Positions 21,854 to 28,669 of a DNA stretch of 32,923 bases are shown in pieces. The position numbers and the translations under genes are program-made. The stretch's first letter is position 1. Each line of letters opens with the position of its first letter. The stretch is taken from assembly GCA_017882165.1 (NCBI GenBank), contig JADGPZ010000018.1, positions 1 to 32,923 on the forward strand, written 5' to 3'. Below the pieces are notes generated by a model, which was given only the letters and a program-made list of their open reading frames with translations, was not told the origin of the DNA and did no database searches. The stretch is from Candidatus Kapaibacterium sp. (GTDB lineage: Bacteria > Bacteroidota > Ignavibacteria > Palsa-1295).

Positions 21854-22693
21854 TCAATAAAGCGTGATTTCGCCGACTTCTGGTATAATACCGGCTTGGT
21901 GGCCCATGCGGAAAAGATAGTCTAATGCCTGCTTGCCACGCTCGCCCATGTCGATCGTCACGTCGTTGACGTACATTTTGACGAAGGTTGCGCCAGTTGC
22001 CGCGTCGATTCCTCGGCCCCATTGCAGGGCATACTCGACCGATTCCTTCTCTTCCGCATAGGCCCACTTGATCGAATCACGAAGCGCCTGCGAGACCGTT
22101 CGAGCCATATCTTCGCCTAAATCCTTGCGAACACAGTCCAGACCGAGTGGCAGCGGCAAGCCGCCGGTCTTCTCCTGCCAGATCTCGCCAAAGTCTGCGA
22201 GCTTGTTCAGGCCATAATCTTGCCAGGTGATTTGACCCTCATGAATGAGCAGTCCGGCATCGACCGAGCCATCGAGCACTGCGCCGATGATCGCGTCGAA
22301 TGCCATCTCGCGGGATTGAATATGTCCGAACCACGATCGGAGCAGGAGATTCGCGGTCGTGAGCTTTCCCGGTTGCGCGATGACGGCGTTCGGATCGGCT
22401 TCGAGTTCGGCAAGCGTCTTATACTTCTTCGAGACGATGATCGGGCCGTAGCCTTCGCCCATCGAAGCGCCGGTTTTCATGATCCAGTATTTGTCGGCGA
22501 CATATGGATAGGCGTGAGCGCTGATCGCCGTCACGGGCAGCTCGCCCGTCATTGCGCGAACGTTCAGCGATTGAATATCATCGAGCACGTGATCGATCTC
22601 GTAGCCCGGAATCGTTGCCTTCTTCGTGGCAAACCCATAGAACATGAAGGCATCGTCGGGGTCAGGGGAGTGGCCGATTTGGAGCGATTTCAA
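21854..22693 (-). CDS. mqnD: 1,4-dihydroxy-6-naphthoate synthase
   Basis: MqnD converts cyclic dehypoxanthinyl futalosine to 1,4-dihydroxy-6-naphthoate in the futalosine route to menaquinone. The N-terminus LQIGHSPDPDDAFMFYGF is the family signature. AMTGELPVTAISAHAYPYV, MGEGYGPIIVSKKY, LLIHEGQITWQDYGL and PLPLGLDCVRKDL follow in the expected order, as in periplasmic-binding-protein-like MqnA/MqnD folds. The frame is open to 22816, but the extra residues are encoded by heptamer repeat DNA. TTG 22693 gives 279 residues, the family's normal size, and abuts the repeat array exactly. No other menaquinone gene is in the window. Confidence 0.88.
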   Translation of the reverse strand: MKSLQIGHSPDPDDAFMFYGFATKKATIPGYEIDHVLDDIQSLNVRAMTGELPVTAISAHAYPYVADKYWIMKTGASMGEGYGPIIVSKKYKTLAELEADPNAVIAQPGKLTTANLLLRSWFGHIQSREMAFDAIIGAVLDGSVDAGLLIHEGQITWQDYGLNKLADFGEIWQEKTGGLPLPLGLDCVRKDLGEDMARTVSQALRDSIKWAYAEEKESVEYALQWGRGIDAATGATFVKMYVNDVTIDMGERGKQALDYLFRMGHQAGIIPEVGEITLY

Positions 22694-22728
22694 ATGAGGA
22701 ATCTGGAATTTGGAATGAGGAATGCGGA
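22694..22728. repeat. Heptanucleotide tandem array, locus 3
   Basis: Five contiguous heptamers ATGAGGA, ATCTGGA, ATTTGGA, ATGAGGA and ATGCGGA (consensus ATnnGGA) lie immediately upstream of the inferred mqnD start. The array is in the open frame upstream of mqnD. The first and fourth units equal the unit at 4605-4625. Confidence 0.9.
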
Positions 22729-22845
22729 ATTGTGCCGCGCTGAACGAAGGGGGAGCGGGAGGAAGTTCACAGCACCACGTGCCATTCACGCGAACGCGTG
22801 AATCACCAAGCGACAACTGCGAAGACCCGCTATGCTGGGTTCACT

Positions 22846-23151
22846 TCACGGCAGTGCCTGTTCCATCGCGTCCTTGAACTCGTTGTAGTCGTTCGTGACG
22901 CCAAGGACAATGGTCTTGTCATCGACGCCGCGTGAGGGCGAACCAAAATAGATTCGCGTGTTCGCACCGTCCATATTTGGCTGCGCCTGCTCGAATCCGA
23001 CGACCTGATTGGGATTAACGTAGATCGTCGTGTGCCAGCCGGTGCCGGCGCGCTCCACCGCGATGAGTTTCTTTCTATCGCTGCCTTCGAATCCCATGAT
23101 AAGCAGCGCAATAACCGCTACGGAACTGCCGATAAGTAGTGTCTTTTTCAT
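22846..23151 (-). CDS. Small membrane-anchored or secreted protein, 101 aa
   Basis: The N-terminus MKKTLLIGSSVAVIALLIMGFEG is a signal peptide or single membrane anchor. The rest (VERAGTGWHTTIYVNPNQVVGFEQ, then TRIYFGSPSRGVDDKTIVLG and NEFKDAMEQAL) is a short alpha/beta domain facing the periplasm, without Cys or a known catalytic motif. I do not recognise the family. It lies alone between mqnD (152-bp gap to the mqnD start, containing the heptamer array) and a divergent Lys/Asp-rich protein. Confidence 0.65.
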   Translation of the reverse strand: MKKTLLIGSSVAVIALLIMGFEGSDRKKLIAVERAGTGWHTTIYVNPNQVVGFEQAQPNMDGANTRIYFGSPSRGVDDKTIVLGVTNDYNEFKDAMEQALP

Positions 23152-23296
23152 ACCGTTGATGAATTAGAGTTGAACAGTGTGGGCGGAGACGACATTGCGC
23201 CGCCGCTCTTGGACCGAAAGATACGAAGAAAATTTGTCTCAACCGGCAAACTCGACATCACACACTTAAACCAACGGGTCAATTGTGCGTCTATTT

Positions 23297-23350
23297 GGCA
23301 ACGACGAAGGCGTTGCCTTCACTTCTATCAACTAACTTCGCTATGGAGGT
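23297..23350 (+). promoter_or_regulatory. 5' leader with hairpin and strong Shine-Dalgarno
   Basis: GGCAACG (23297-23303) pairs with CGTTGCC (23311-23317), loop 7 nt. GGAGGT at 23345-23350 lies 4 nt before ATG 23355, near-perfect for the 16S anti-SD. The rest of 23152-23354 shows no recognised promoter. Such an SD is exceptional among the genes of this window. Confidence 0.6.
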
Positions 23351-23354
23351 ACTT

Positions 23355-23729
23355 ATGAAACTTCAATCGAAACACACCAGTCACCGGATGTTCGGGCTGA
23401 TCGTTCTCGCTCTGTTTGCGTTCGGAGCATACTTCCTAGTAATCCAAACCGCGCAGGCAAGCACGATCGCATTCGCGTCTGATTCGGTCAAGCACGACAT
23501 GAAGCAGGACGCTAAGGCGGTGCGCCGCGACAAGCGTCTGCAACACGCCCTGCGTAAGGACATCGCCAAGGACAAAGCCACGTTTCGGAACGATGTCAAG
23601 AACGGAAACGCGGCGGCAGCCAAAGCCGACGCGAAGGACATCAAGAAAGACGTAAAGAATATCCGCAAAGTACACCGCAATCTGGTCAAGAACAGACGCG
23701 ATCTGCTCAAGGACAAGCAGGGGAAGTAA
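23355..23729 (+). CDS. Exported Lys/Asp-rich helical protein, 124 aa
   Basis: The start ATG 23355 is fixed by a strong Shine-Dalgarno sequence; the in-frame GTG upstream at 23283 lacks one. A signal peptide or anchor follows (FGLIVLALFAFGAYFLVIQTAQAS, cleavage likely after QA or AS). The mature ~85 residues are almost only Lys, Arg, Asp, Asn and Ala in a repeating pattern (MKQDAKAVRRDKR, RKDIAKDKATFRND, KADAKDIKKDVKNIRK), predicting one long, highly charged, strongly basic helix with no Cys. A role in binding DNA, polyanions or the envelope is possible but unsupported. A bidirectional terminator follows. Confidence 0.75.
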   Translation: MKLQSKHTSHRMFGLIVLALFAFGAYFLVIQTAQASTIAFASDSVKHDMKQDAKAVRRDKRLQHALRKDIAKDKATFRNDVKNGNAAAAKADAKDIKKDVKNIRKVHRNLVKNRRDLLKDKQGK

Positions 23730-23752
23730 CCGGATTGCTGCTCCAGCAAAAA

Positions 23753-23779
23753 AAAGGGACGTACTGCGCACGTCCCTTT
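23753..23779. terminator. Bidirectional intrinsic terminator
   Basis: AAAGGGACGT (23753-23762) pairs with ACGTCCCTTT (23770-23779), loop 7 nt. An A-run (23748-23755) gives a U-tract for minus-strand transcripts, and TTTCCTATTTG follows on the plus strand. It separates the convergent Lys/Asp-rich protein and the 74-residue membrane protein. Confidence 0.85.
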
Positions 23780-23795
23780 CCTATTTGTTGCGCTT

Positions 23796-24020
23796 TTATT
23801 CGGATTGTTTACTTAGTGCTTCCTCGACTCTGTTAAGGGTACCCGGGTCACCAGGGTTGCCAACGGTCGCGGCAGTAATTGGAATCGTGCGCCCGATCGT
23901 ATTCAGGTCGACTTCATAGCTCTCTTTGCCACGCGTTCGACCTTTGGTCCAGAAATATCCTGTCCCAATTAAGGTGCCAATCACGAAGACGACGACGATA
24001 CTAATGGTGAGAATATTCAT
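23796..24020 (-). CDS. Small single-pass membrane protein, 74 aa
   Basis: One N-terminal membrane helix (ILTISIVVVFVIGTLIGTGYF) is followed by a basic turn (TKGRTRGKE) and a soluble ~45-residue tail without Cys. The positive charges after the helix suggest that the tail is cytoplasmic. I do not recognise the family. It follows tdh on the same strand (48-bp gap) and ends at the bidirectional terminator. Confidence 0.6.
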   Translation of the reverse strand: MNILTISIVVVFVIGTLIGTGYFWTKGRTRGKESYEVDLNTIGRTIPITAATVGNPGDPGTLNRVEEALSKQSE

Positions 24021-24068
24021 TCTTCCGAATCCTTTCTTAATTCTGCCACGAATCAGAATGGAGTGTGC

Positions 24069-25151
24069 TCAAGGATGATTCCCGTTCGTCATCGCCGCCG
24101 CATCCGGAAAGAATACGATCTTCCCGACTTTCTTCGGACTCTCGATCATCATCTCGAAGGCTTCTTCGAAATTGGCCAGCGGCATTTTGTGCGTTACGAC
24201 GGGGCGAACATCTAAGCGGCCTGAAGAGAGCAGGTTCGAGACCGTGAACCACGTGTCCATCATGAGTCGGCCATTGATGCCGTAGAAGCGGCCACCATTG
24301 AAGATGATGTCGTTAAGTGGCGTCGGAACGAGGTTCTCCTTGAAGATGCCGAAGAAGCAATATCGCCCGCCGCGCCGAAGCATCGCGATACCATTCTGCA
24401 TTGCGGATGCAACGCCTGACATTTCGATCACCACGTCCGCGCCAATGCCGCCGGTCGCATCCTTGATGATTTGAACGGCGTCTTCTTTGGCCACATTGAT
24501 GATGCGGTCGGCGCCCATTTGCTTGCCTATGTTGAGTCGGAACGGCTCGATGCCGGTCAGGAAAATCTGCGTGGCGCCCGATGCGCGTGCCACGCCAACC
24601 GAGAAGAGGCCGATCGGCCCATCGCCCAGGATCGCGACGCTCTTGCCATGCACTGGTTCGATCAGCGTGGCATGGACAGCATTGCCGAGTGGCTCCTGAA
24701 TGCTGAGATACTCGGGCGGGATCGAGGTGTCGTTTTTCCAGAGTACGATCTCCGGCACAGCGAGATATTCCGCAAACGCACCGTCCGTATCGACGCCGAG
24801 AATTTTCAGGTTGTGGCAGATGTGCATTTGTCCGGTCATGCATTGCTTGCAGTGCATACACGGAATGTGCGTCTCGACGGATACAACGGCACCATCCTCG
24901 ACGCGAGAGACCATGCTGCCTTTCTTCACCACGATGCCGGTCGTTTCATGTCCGACAGTGTACGGAATGTTCTTGACGCGGGACTGCGCCCAGCCGTCCC
25001 ACTCATAGATGTGTACGTCGGTGCCGCAGAGGCTGGAGGCTTGGACCTTGATGAGGACCTCGTTCGGCTTGATTTCGGGAATCGGAATTTCCTGGAGTTC
25101 GGCTCCGCGCGCGCGTTTGGTCTTGCGGAGTGCAATCATCGTTTCTGGCAT
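24069..25151 (-). CDS. tdh: L-threonine 3-dehydrogenase
   Basis: This zinc-dependent medium-chain dehydrogenase oxidises threonine to 2-amino-3-oxobutanoate with NAD+. Catalytic zinc ligands are Cys42 (LCGTDVHIYEWDGW) and His68-Glu69 (VGHET); four structural zinc cysteines are at 98, 101, 104 and 112. The nucleotide-binding GDGPIG is at 176-181. GTDVHIYEWD, LGNAVH and YGINGRLMMDTW match E. coli Tdh closely at positions that separate it from sorbitol or alcohol dehydrogenases. It is 360 residues including a short extra tail after VFFPD. ATG 25151 is chosen because the upstream extension is not Tdh-like. No kbl (2-amino-3-ketobutyrate CoA ligase) is adjacent. Confidence 0.9.
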   Translation of the reverse strand: MPETMIALRKTKRARGAELQEIPIPEIKPNEVLIKVQASSLCGTDVHIYEWDGWAQSRVKNIPYTVGHETTGIVVKKGSMVSRVEDGAVVSVETHIPCMHCKQCMTGQMHICHNLKILGVDTDGAFAEYLAVPEIVLWKNDTSIPPEYLSIQEPLGNAVHATLIEPVHGKSVAILGDGPIGLFSVGVARASGATQIFLTGIEPFRLNIGKQMGADRIINVAKEDAVQIIKDATGGIGADVVIEMSGVASAMQNGIAMLRRGGRYCFFGIFKENLVPTPLNDIIFNGGRFYGINGRLMMDTWFTVSNLLSSGRLDVRPVVTHKMPLANFEEAFEMMIESPKKVGKIVFFPDAAAMTNGNHP

Positions 25152-25330
25152 GGGAGTGTATGTTTCCTTTCGTAAGCGCCCCTGAACAAGCAGCAGGCGG
25201 CAAGGATTCTGCCCAGAGTAAATTTCGACTCTTGATTGCCAGAGCCGCCTCGAAATCAAATCGTATTCCTTCCGGTTATGGCACTTCCGCGCCCTTTGTT
25301 TGTGGGGATCGTCACCATTATCCTGCATCC

Positions 25331-27268
25331 ATGACCTCAATCATCACGACTCGATTTCGCCATTCGATATTGTTTTTTTCGCTGATTGCGATAGTGCCCG
25401 CGTCGAGTCTGGCGCAATCGTCCGCGCGAATTCAGACCCAAATTGAGCGTTATGTATCACCGTGCCCGGCGGTATCTTCGAAGTTTGCTCGGCCTGCTCC
25501 GTGTCCAGCCATCGTTGGCCGTTCACAGGTGAAACCCGCAGAGATCGCACCGGAGCAGACGCTTTCCATCTACAGCCACGGCGATCCGACCGACGAGGAG
25601 CAGTACATGCTGGAACTCATCAATCGCGCCCGCGCCAATCCGGACTCGGAGGGGATTCGGCTGCAAACGACTACCGACGCAAACATCACGCAGTCCTACC
25701 AATACTGGCAATCGCCAACCCCTGCACAAGTCGGGGCCGATTTTCACACCTATCCGGCCAAACCACCTCTGGCGTTTAACGCCAAGCTCATCACCGCAGC
25801 TCGCGGCCACGACCAGAAGATGATCCAGGTGGACAGCCAATATCATGTTGGTCCCGATGGCGATCCCGGCTCTCGCATATCGAATGCTGGGTACAATGTC
25901 ACGGGCGGTTGGGGTGAGAACGTCTTCGCCTTTGGCAACACTGACATCTGGTATGATCATGCGACATTCCAGATCGACTTCGGCAATCCAAGTCTGGGAC
26001 ACCGCCACAACATTATGAATTTTGATGCTGGTGACATCCTATTCACCGAAGTCGGTCTCGGCATCGTCCATGGTGGAAGCGGTTATCCGCATGTTGGGAC
26101 TGTTCTGACGACTCAGGACTATGGCAACAGGCCCGAGCGCTTCATTCTCGGTGTCGTCTATGTCGACGCGAACCACAATGGCATGTACGATCCCGGCGAA
26201 GGAATTTCCGGAATTACAATCACTGCGAGCGGCGGGCAGTACTCAGCAATGACCTCCACTTCCGGTGGCTATGCGATTCCGTATAGCGGCTCCGGCAGCG
26301 TAATGGTAACTGCATCCGGCAGCTCAATCGGCGGCTCGATCCAGCAGACCATTCAGTTCAGCGGTGATAACGTGAAAGTTGACTTCATCCCATCGACCGC
26401 GTTACAGGTCTCGTTGCTTTCGCCACCTGCCGACACACTGCTGAACACCAGTTCGTTCAACTTCTCGTGGAGTTCCGTGACGGGTGCCTCCAAGTACCGG
26501 ATTCAGGTTGCGACGGATGCCCAAATGAAGAATCTTGTGGTGAATGACTCATCGCTGAGTTCGACCTCGAAGCTTGTCACCGGCTTGAAGGACGATTCGA
26601 CGTATTACTGGCGAGCCCAAGCGAAGACATCATCCGGTTGGGCGCTCTATTCCGGGATCGCTTCATTCAGTGTAATACTTCCACCGGGAGCCGTGACCCT
26701 GCTCACCCCTGCTAATGGTGCAGGTATTGGCTCAGCGGATGCAGCGCTCTCGTGGCGTCAGACTTCGCCGCGTGTCGCGGGATATTGGGTGATCCTTGCC
26801 GACAATAAGGCGCTCACCAATCCGCTCATTTCCGATTCCACGTCTCTCAGCTATCCTTCCGACACCAGCTATAACGCCGGTGCAGGGCAGCTTCAACCAA
26901 GCCAGAGATATTATTGGACCGCTCGCGCCGAAAACGATGGCGGCTGGAGCGCAGTTGGGCAGACCTGGAGCTTCGCTACCGGGACCCTATCCGTAACGGA
27001 TCAGACGCAAAGGGAGTCTGTCACCATCTCACCGAACCCGGCGAACGAGCAGGCAAACTTGGCATTCTCGTTGCCGAGCGACGAGCAAGTCTCGATCCGC
27101 ATCTTCAATAGCTTGGGTGAAGAATTGGCCTCGCAGGAGCTTGGACGTCTTTCCGCCGGAGCGCACAATTGGACATGGAACGCAAGCACGCTTCCAGCCG
27201 GGAGCTACGTTTATGAGCTTCGTGCTGGCGAGCGACTCGATGTGGGGAGAATTCAGTTAGTCAAATAG
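25331..27268 (+). CDS. Secreted CAP-domain protein with Fn3-like repeats and T9SS sorting domain
   Basis: 645 residues. A signal peptide (HSILFFSLIAIVPASSLAQ) leads to a CAP/SCP domain at ~86-265: EEQYMLELINRARANP, then LAFNAKLITAARGHDQKM, GWGENVFAFG (Glu196) and SLGHRHNIMNF, the CAP signatures with the His/Glu pocket. A Cna-B/SdrD-like beta domain follows (GVVYVDANHNGMYDPGEGI, ~273-355), then two Fn3-like domains (VSLLSPPADTLL.., VTLLTPANGAGI..) and a T9SS type A sorting domain (ISPNPANEQANLAFSLPS .. AGSYVYELRAG) at the end. It would be exported through T9SS and attached to or released from the cell surface. The upstream open frame to 25130 is discarded. Its end overlaps the convergent esterase by 8 nt. 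Confidence 0.9.
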   Translation: MTSIITTRFRHSILFFSLIAIVPASSLAQSSARIQTQIERYVSPCPAVSSKFARPAPCPAIVGRSQVKPAEIAPEQTLSIYSHGDPTDEEQYMLELINRARANPDSEGIRLQTTTDANITQSYQYWQSPTPAQVGADFHTYPAKPPLAFNAKLITAARGHDQKMIQVDSQYHVGPDGDPGSRISNAGYNVTGGWGENVFAFGNTDIWYDHATFQIDFGNPSLGHRHNIMNFDAGDILFTEVGLGIVHGGSGYPHVGTVLTTQDYGNRPERFILGVVYVDANHNGMYDPGEGISGITITASGGQYSAMTSTSGGYAIPYSGSGSVMVTASGSSIGGSIQQTIQFSGDNVKVDFIPSTALQVSLLSPPADTLLNTSSFNFSWSSVTGASKYRIQVATDAQMKNLVVNDSSLSSTSKLVTGLKDDSTYYWRAQAKTSSGWALYSGIASFSVILPPGAVTLLTPANGAGIGSADAALSWRQTSPRVAGYWVILADNKALTNPLISDSTSLSYPSDTSYNAGAGQLQPSQRYYWTARAENDGGWSAVGQTWSFATGTLSVTDQTQRESVTISPNPANEQANLAFSLPSDEQVSIRIFNSLGEELASQELGRLSAGAHNWTWNASTLPAGSYVYELRAGERLDVGRIQLVK

Positions 27269-27962
27269 TCAGGCCTAGTTTCGAGTACCAGCTTTGGATG
27301 TCCTCGATGGTTTCTGGCAGGACGCCGTGACCGGTTTGGTACATCTTATGGGTCACGGAGGCCCCAGCGCGAGATAGAAGGCGCGACGCCTCTTCGAGCG
27401 CGATGTTCGGGATTAGCTCGTCGTACTCGCCGTGGCTGAGGAAGAAGAGGAGTCCGGCGAAGTCCTTCTGCGAAACCGCTCCGAGAATGTCGCGGGGCAA
27501 GTAACCGGACATTGCGATCACGGCCCGGACGCCAAGACCATACTGAGCAAGGTTGTAGGTCGAGACGAGCGAGTAACTCATCGCAGCCCCCTGACTGAAG
27601 CCCATGAGGATCACATTCGATGGGTCGCCGCCTTCGCTGCGAATGATGGCGGCAAGTTCGTGGACCAGCAGATCCTCGCTTTCGTGGCGGCTGAGATCGT
27701 CGGGCACGAGTCCGGTTGCCAACTGCTTAAGGTGATACCAAGCATAGCCGCCTTGCAGAAGCTCGATGGGAGCCTGAATGCTGATGATAAGCAGGCGCGG
27801 GTCAAGTTGCTCGGCGATTGGCACCAGATCGTGCTCATCAGCCCCATAGCCGTGAAGCACGACGAGAGTTCGAGGATTCGGACTTGGAAGCTCTGGAGGG
27901 CGGACGATGTAATTCACTGGATTCTTAAGATTGGTCAGGGAAAGCTTAGACGAAAATACCAT
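27261..27962 (-). CDS. Phospholipase/carboxylesterase family hydrolase
   Basis: An alpha/beta hydrolase of 233 residues with VVLHGYGADEHDLVPIA (oxyanion-hole motif HGYG, 37-40), the nucleophile elbow GFSQG with Ser123, Asp181 in HGEYDELIP and His212 in TGHGV. This is the arrangement of the bacterial carboxylesterase/acyl-protein-thioesterase-like family. No signal peptide is visible, so it should be cytoplasmic. The likely substrates are short-chain esters or lysophospholipids. It is divergent from purN and convergent with the T9SS cargo gene, so it is probably monocistronic. Confidence 0.88.
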   Translation of the reverse strand: MVFSSKLSLTNLKNPVNYIVRPPELPSPNPRTLVVLHGYGADEHDLVPIAEQLDPRLLIISIQAPIELLQGGYAWYHLKQLATGLVPDDLSRHESEDLLVHELAAIIRSEGGDPSNVILMGFSQGAAMSYSLVSTYNLAQYGLGVRAVIAMSGYLPRDILGAVSQKDFAGLLFFLSHGEYDELIPNIALEEASRLLSRAGASVTHKMYQTGHGVLPETIEDIQSWYSKLGLTI

Positions 27963-27965
27963 CTA

Positions 27966-27998
27966 TTTGTTTTGCATGGGGCGACCGCCGTAATTTTG
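27966..27998 (+). promoter_or_regulatory. Bacteroidota-type sigma-70 promoter before purN
   Basis: TAATTTTG (27991-27998) matches the TAnnTTTG -7 consensus perfectly. TTTG at 27966-27969 is 21 nt upstream (another TTTG at 27971-27974 is 16 nt away), a suitable -33 element. Predicted transcription would begin near 28005, giving a ~40-nt leader to purN. This pattern supports placement near Bacteroidota. Confidence 0.65.
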
Positions 27999-28057
27999 CA
28001 GCGGATTTTCAGTATTAGTTTACGAAAGAAGAAGGAGTCAATATCAAGCAATTAGCA

Positions 28058-28669
28058 GTGCTGGCATCGGGCCGAGGGTCGAATCTCGCGCATATTCACG
28101 GCGAGATCGTGGCGGGACGGCTTGCGTCCGTCGAACTGGCGCTGGTTATTTCGAATAACTCGGGCTCCGGCGCGATGGAGTATGCGCACGTACATGGCAT
28201 ACCATCGCAGCATGTTTCTCTTGTGAAGTTTGGAGCGGATGCGGAGCTGTATGAGCACGCCTTGCTCTCCACGCTGCGAGAAAACCAGATCGAGATCATC
28301 GTGCTCGCCGGGTACATGAAGCGTTTGCCGGACGCGATCATTGAAGCCTTTGAGAATAATATTCTCAACGTGCATCCGGCGCTTCTCCCAAGGTTTGGTG
28401 GGAGTTCCATGTATGGCCGGAATGTGCATGAGGCCGTGCTGTCGGCGGGCTGCAAGGTGAGTGGCGCGACCGTTCACCTCGTAACCAGCGAGTTTGACGC
28501 GGGGGCCATCCTGATGCAAAAGTGCTGCGCCGTTCGCGAGGACGATACACCGGAAAGCCTTTCTCAGCGTGTGCGGAAGCTTGAGTTTGAACTGTATCCC
28601 GTCGCTATTGATTTGGTAGCACGCGGCAAAGTAATCGTGGAAGGCAAACGAGCGAGAATTCTCAAATAA
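28058..28669 (+). CDS. purN: Phosphoribosylglycinamide formyltransferase
   Basis: PurN transfers a formyl group from 10-formyltetrahydrofolate to GAR in purine synthesis. LASGRGSNL opens the fold; IIVLAGYMKRLP, NVHPALLPRFGG (catalytic Asn and His) and SGATVHLVTSEFDAGAIL (catalytic Asp) follow. Length is ~203 residues. The annotated GTG at 28058 would cut the first beta strand; the frame continues upstream as IKQLAV from ATC at 28043, preceded at 5 nt by GAAGGAG (28031-28037). The true start may therefore be the rare codon ATC 28043. The stop overlaps the purH start as TAATG. Confidence 0.93.
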   Translation: MLASGRGSNLAHIHGEIVAGRLASVELALVISNNSGSGAMEYAHVHGIPSQHVSLVKFGADAELYEHALLSTLRENQIEIIVLAGYMKRLPDAIIEAFENNILNVHPALLPRFGGSSMYGRNVHEAVLSAGCKVSGATVHLVTSEFDAGAILMQKCCAVREDDTPESLSQRVRKLEFELYPVAIDLVARGKVIVEGKRARILK

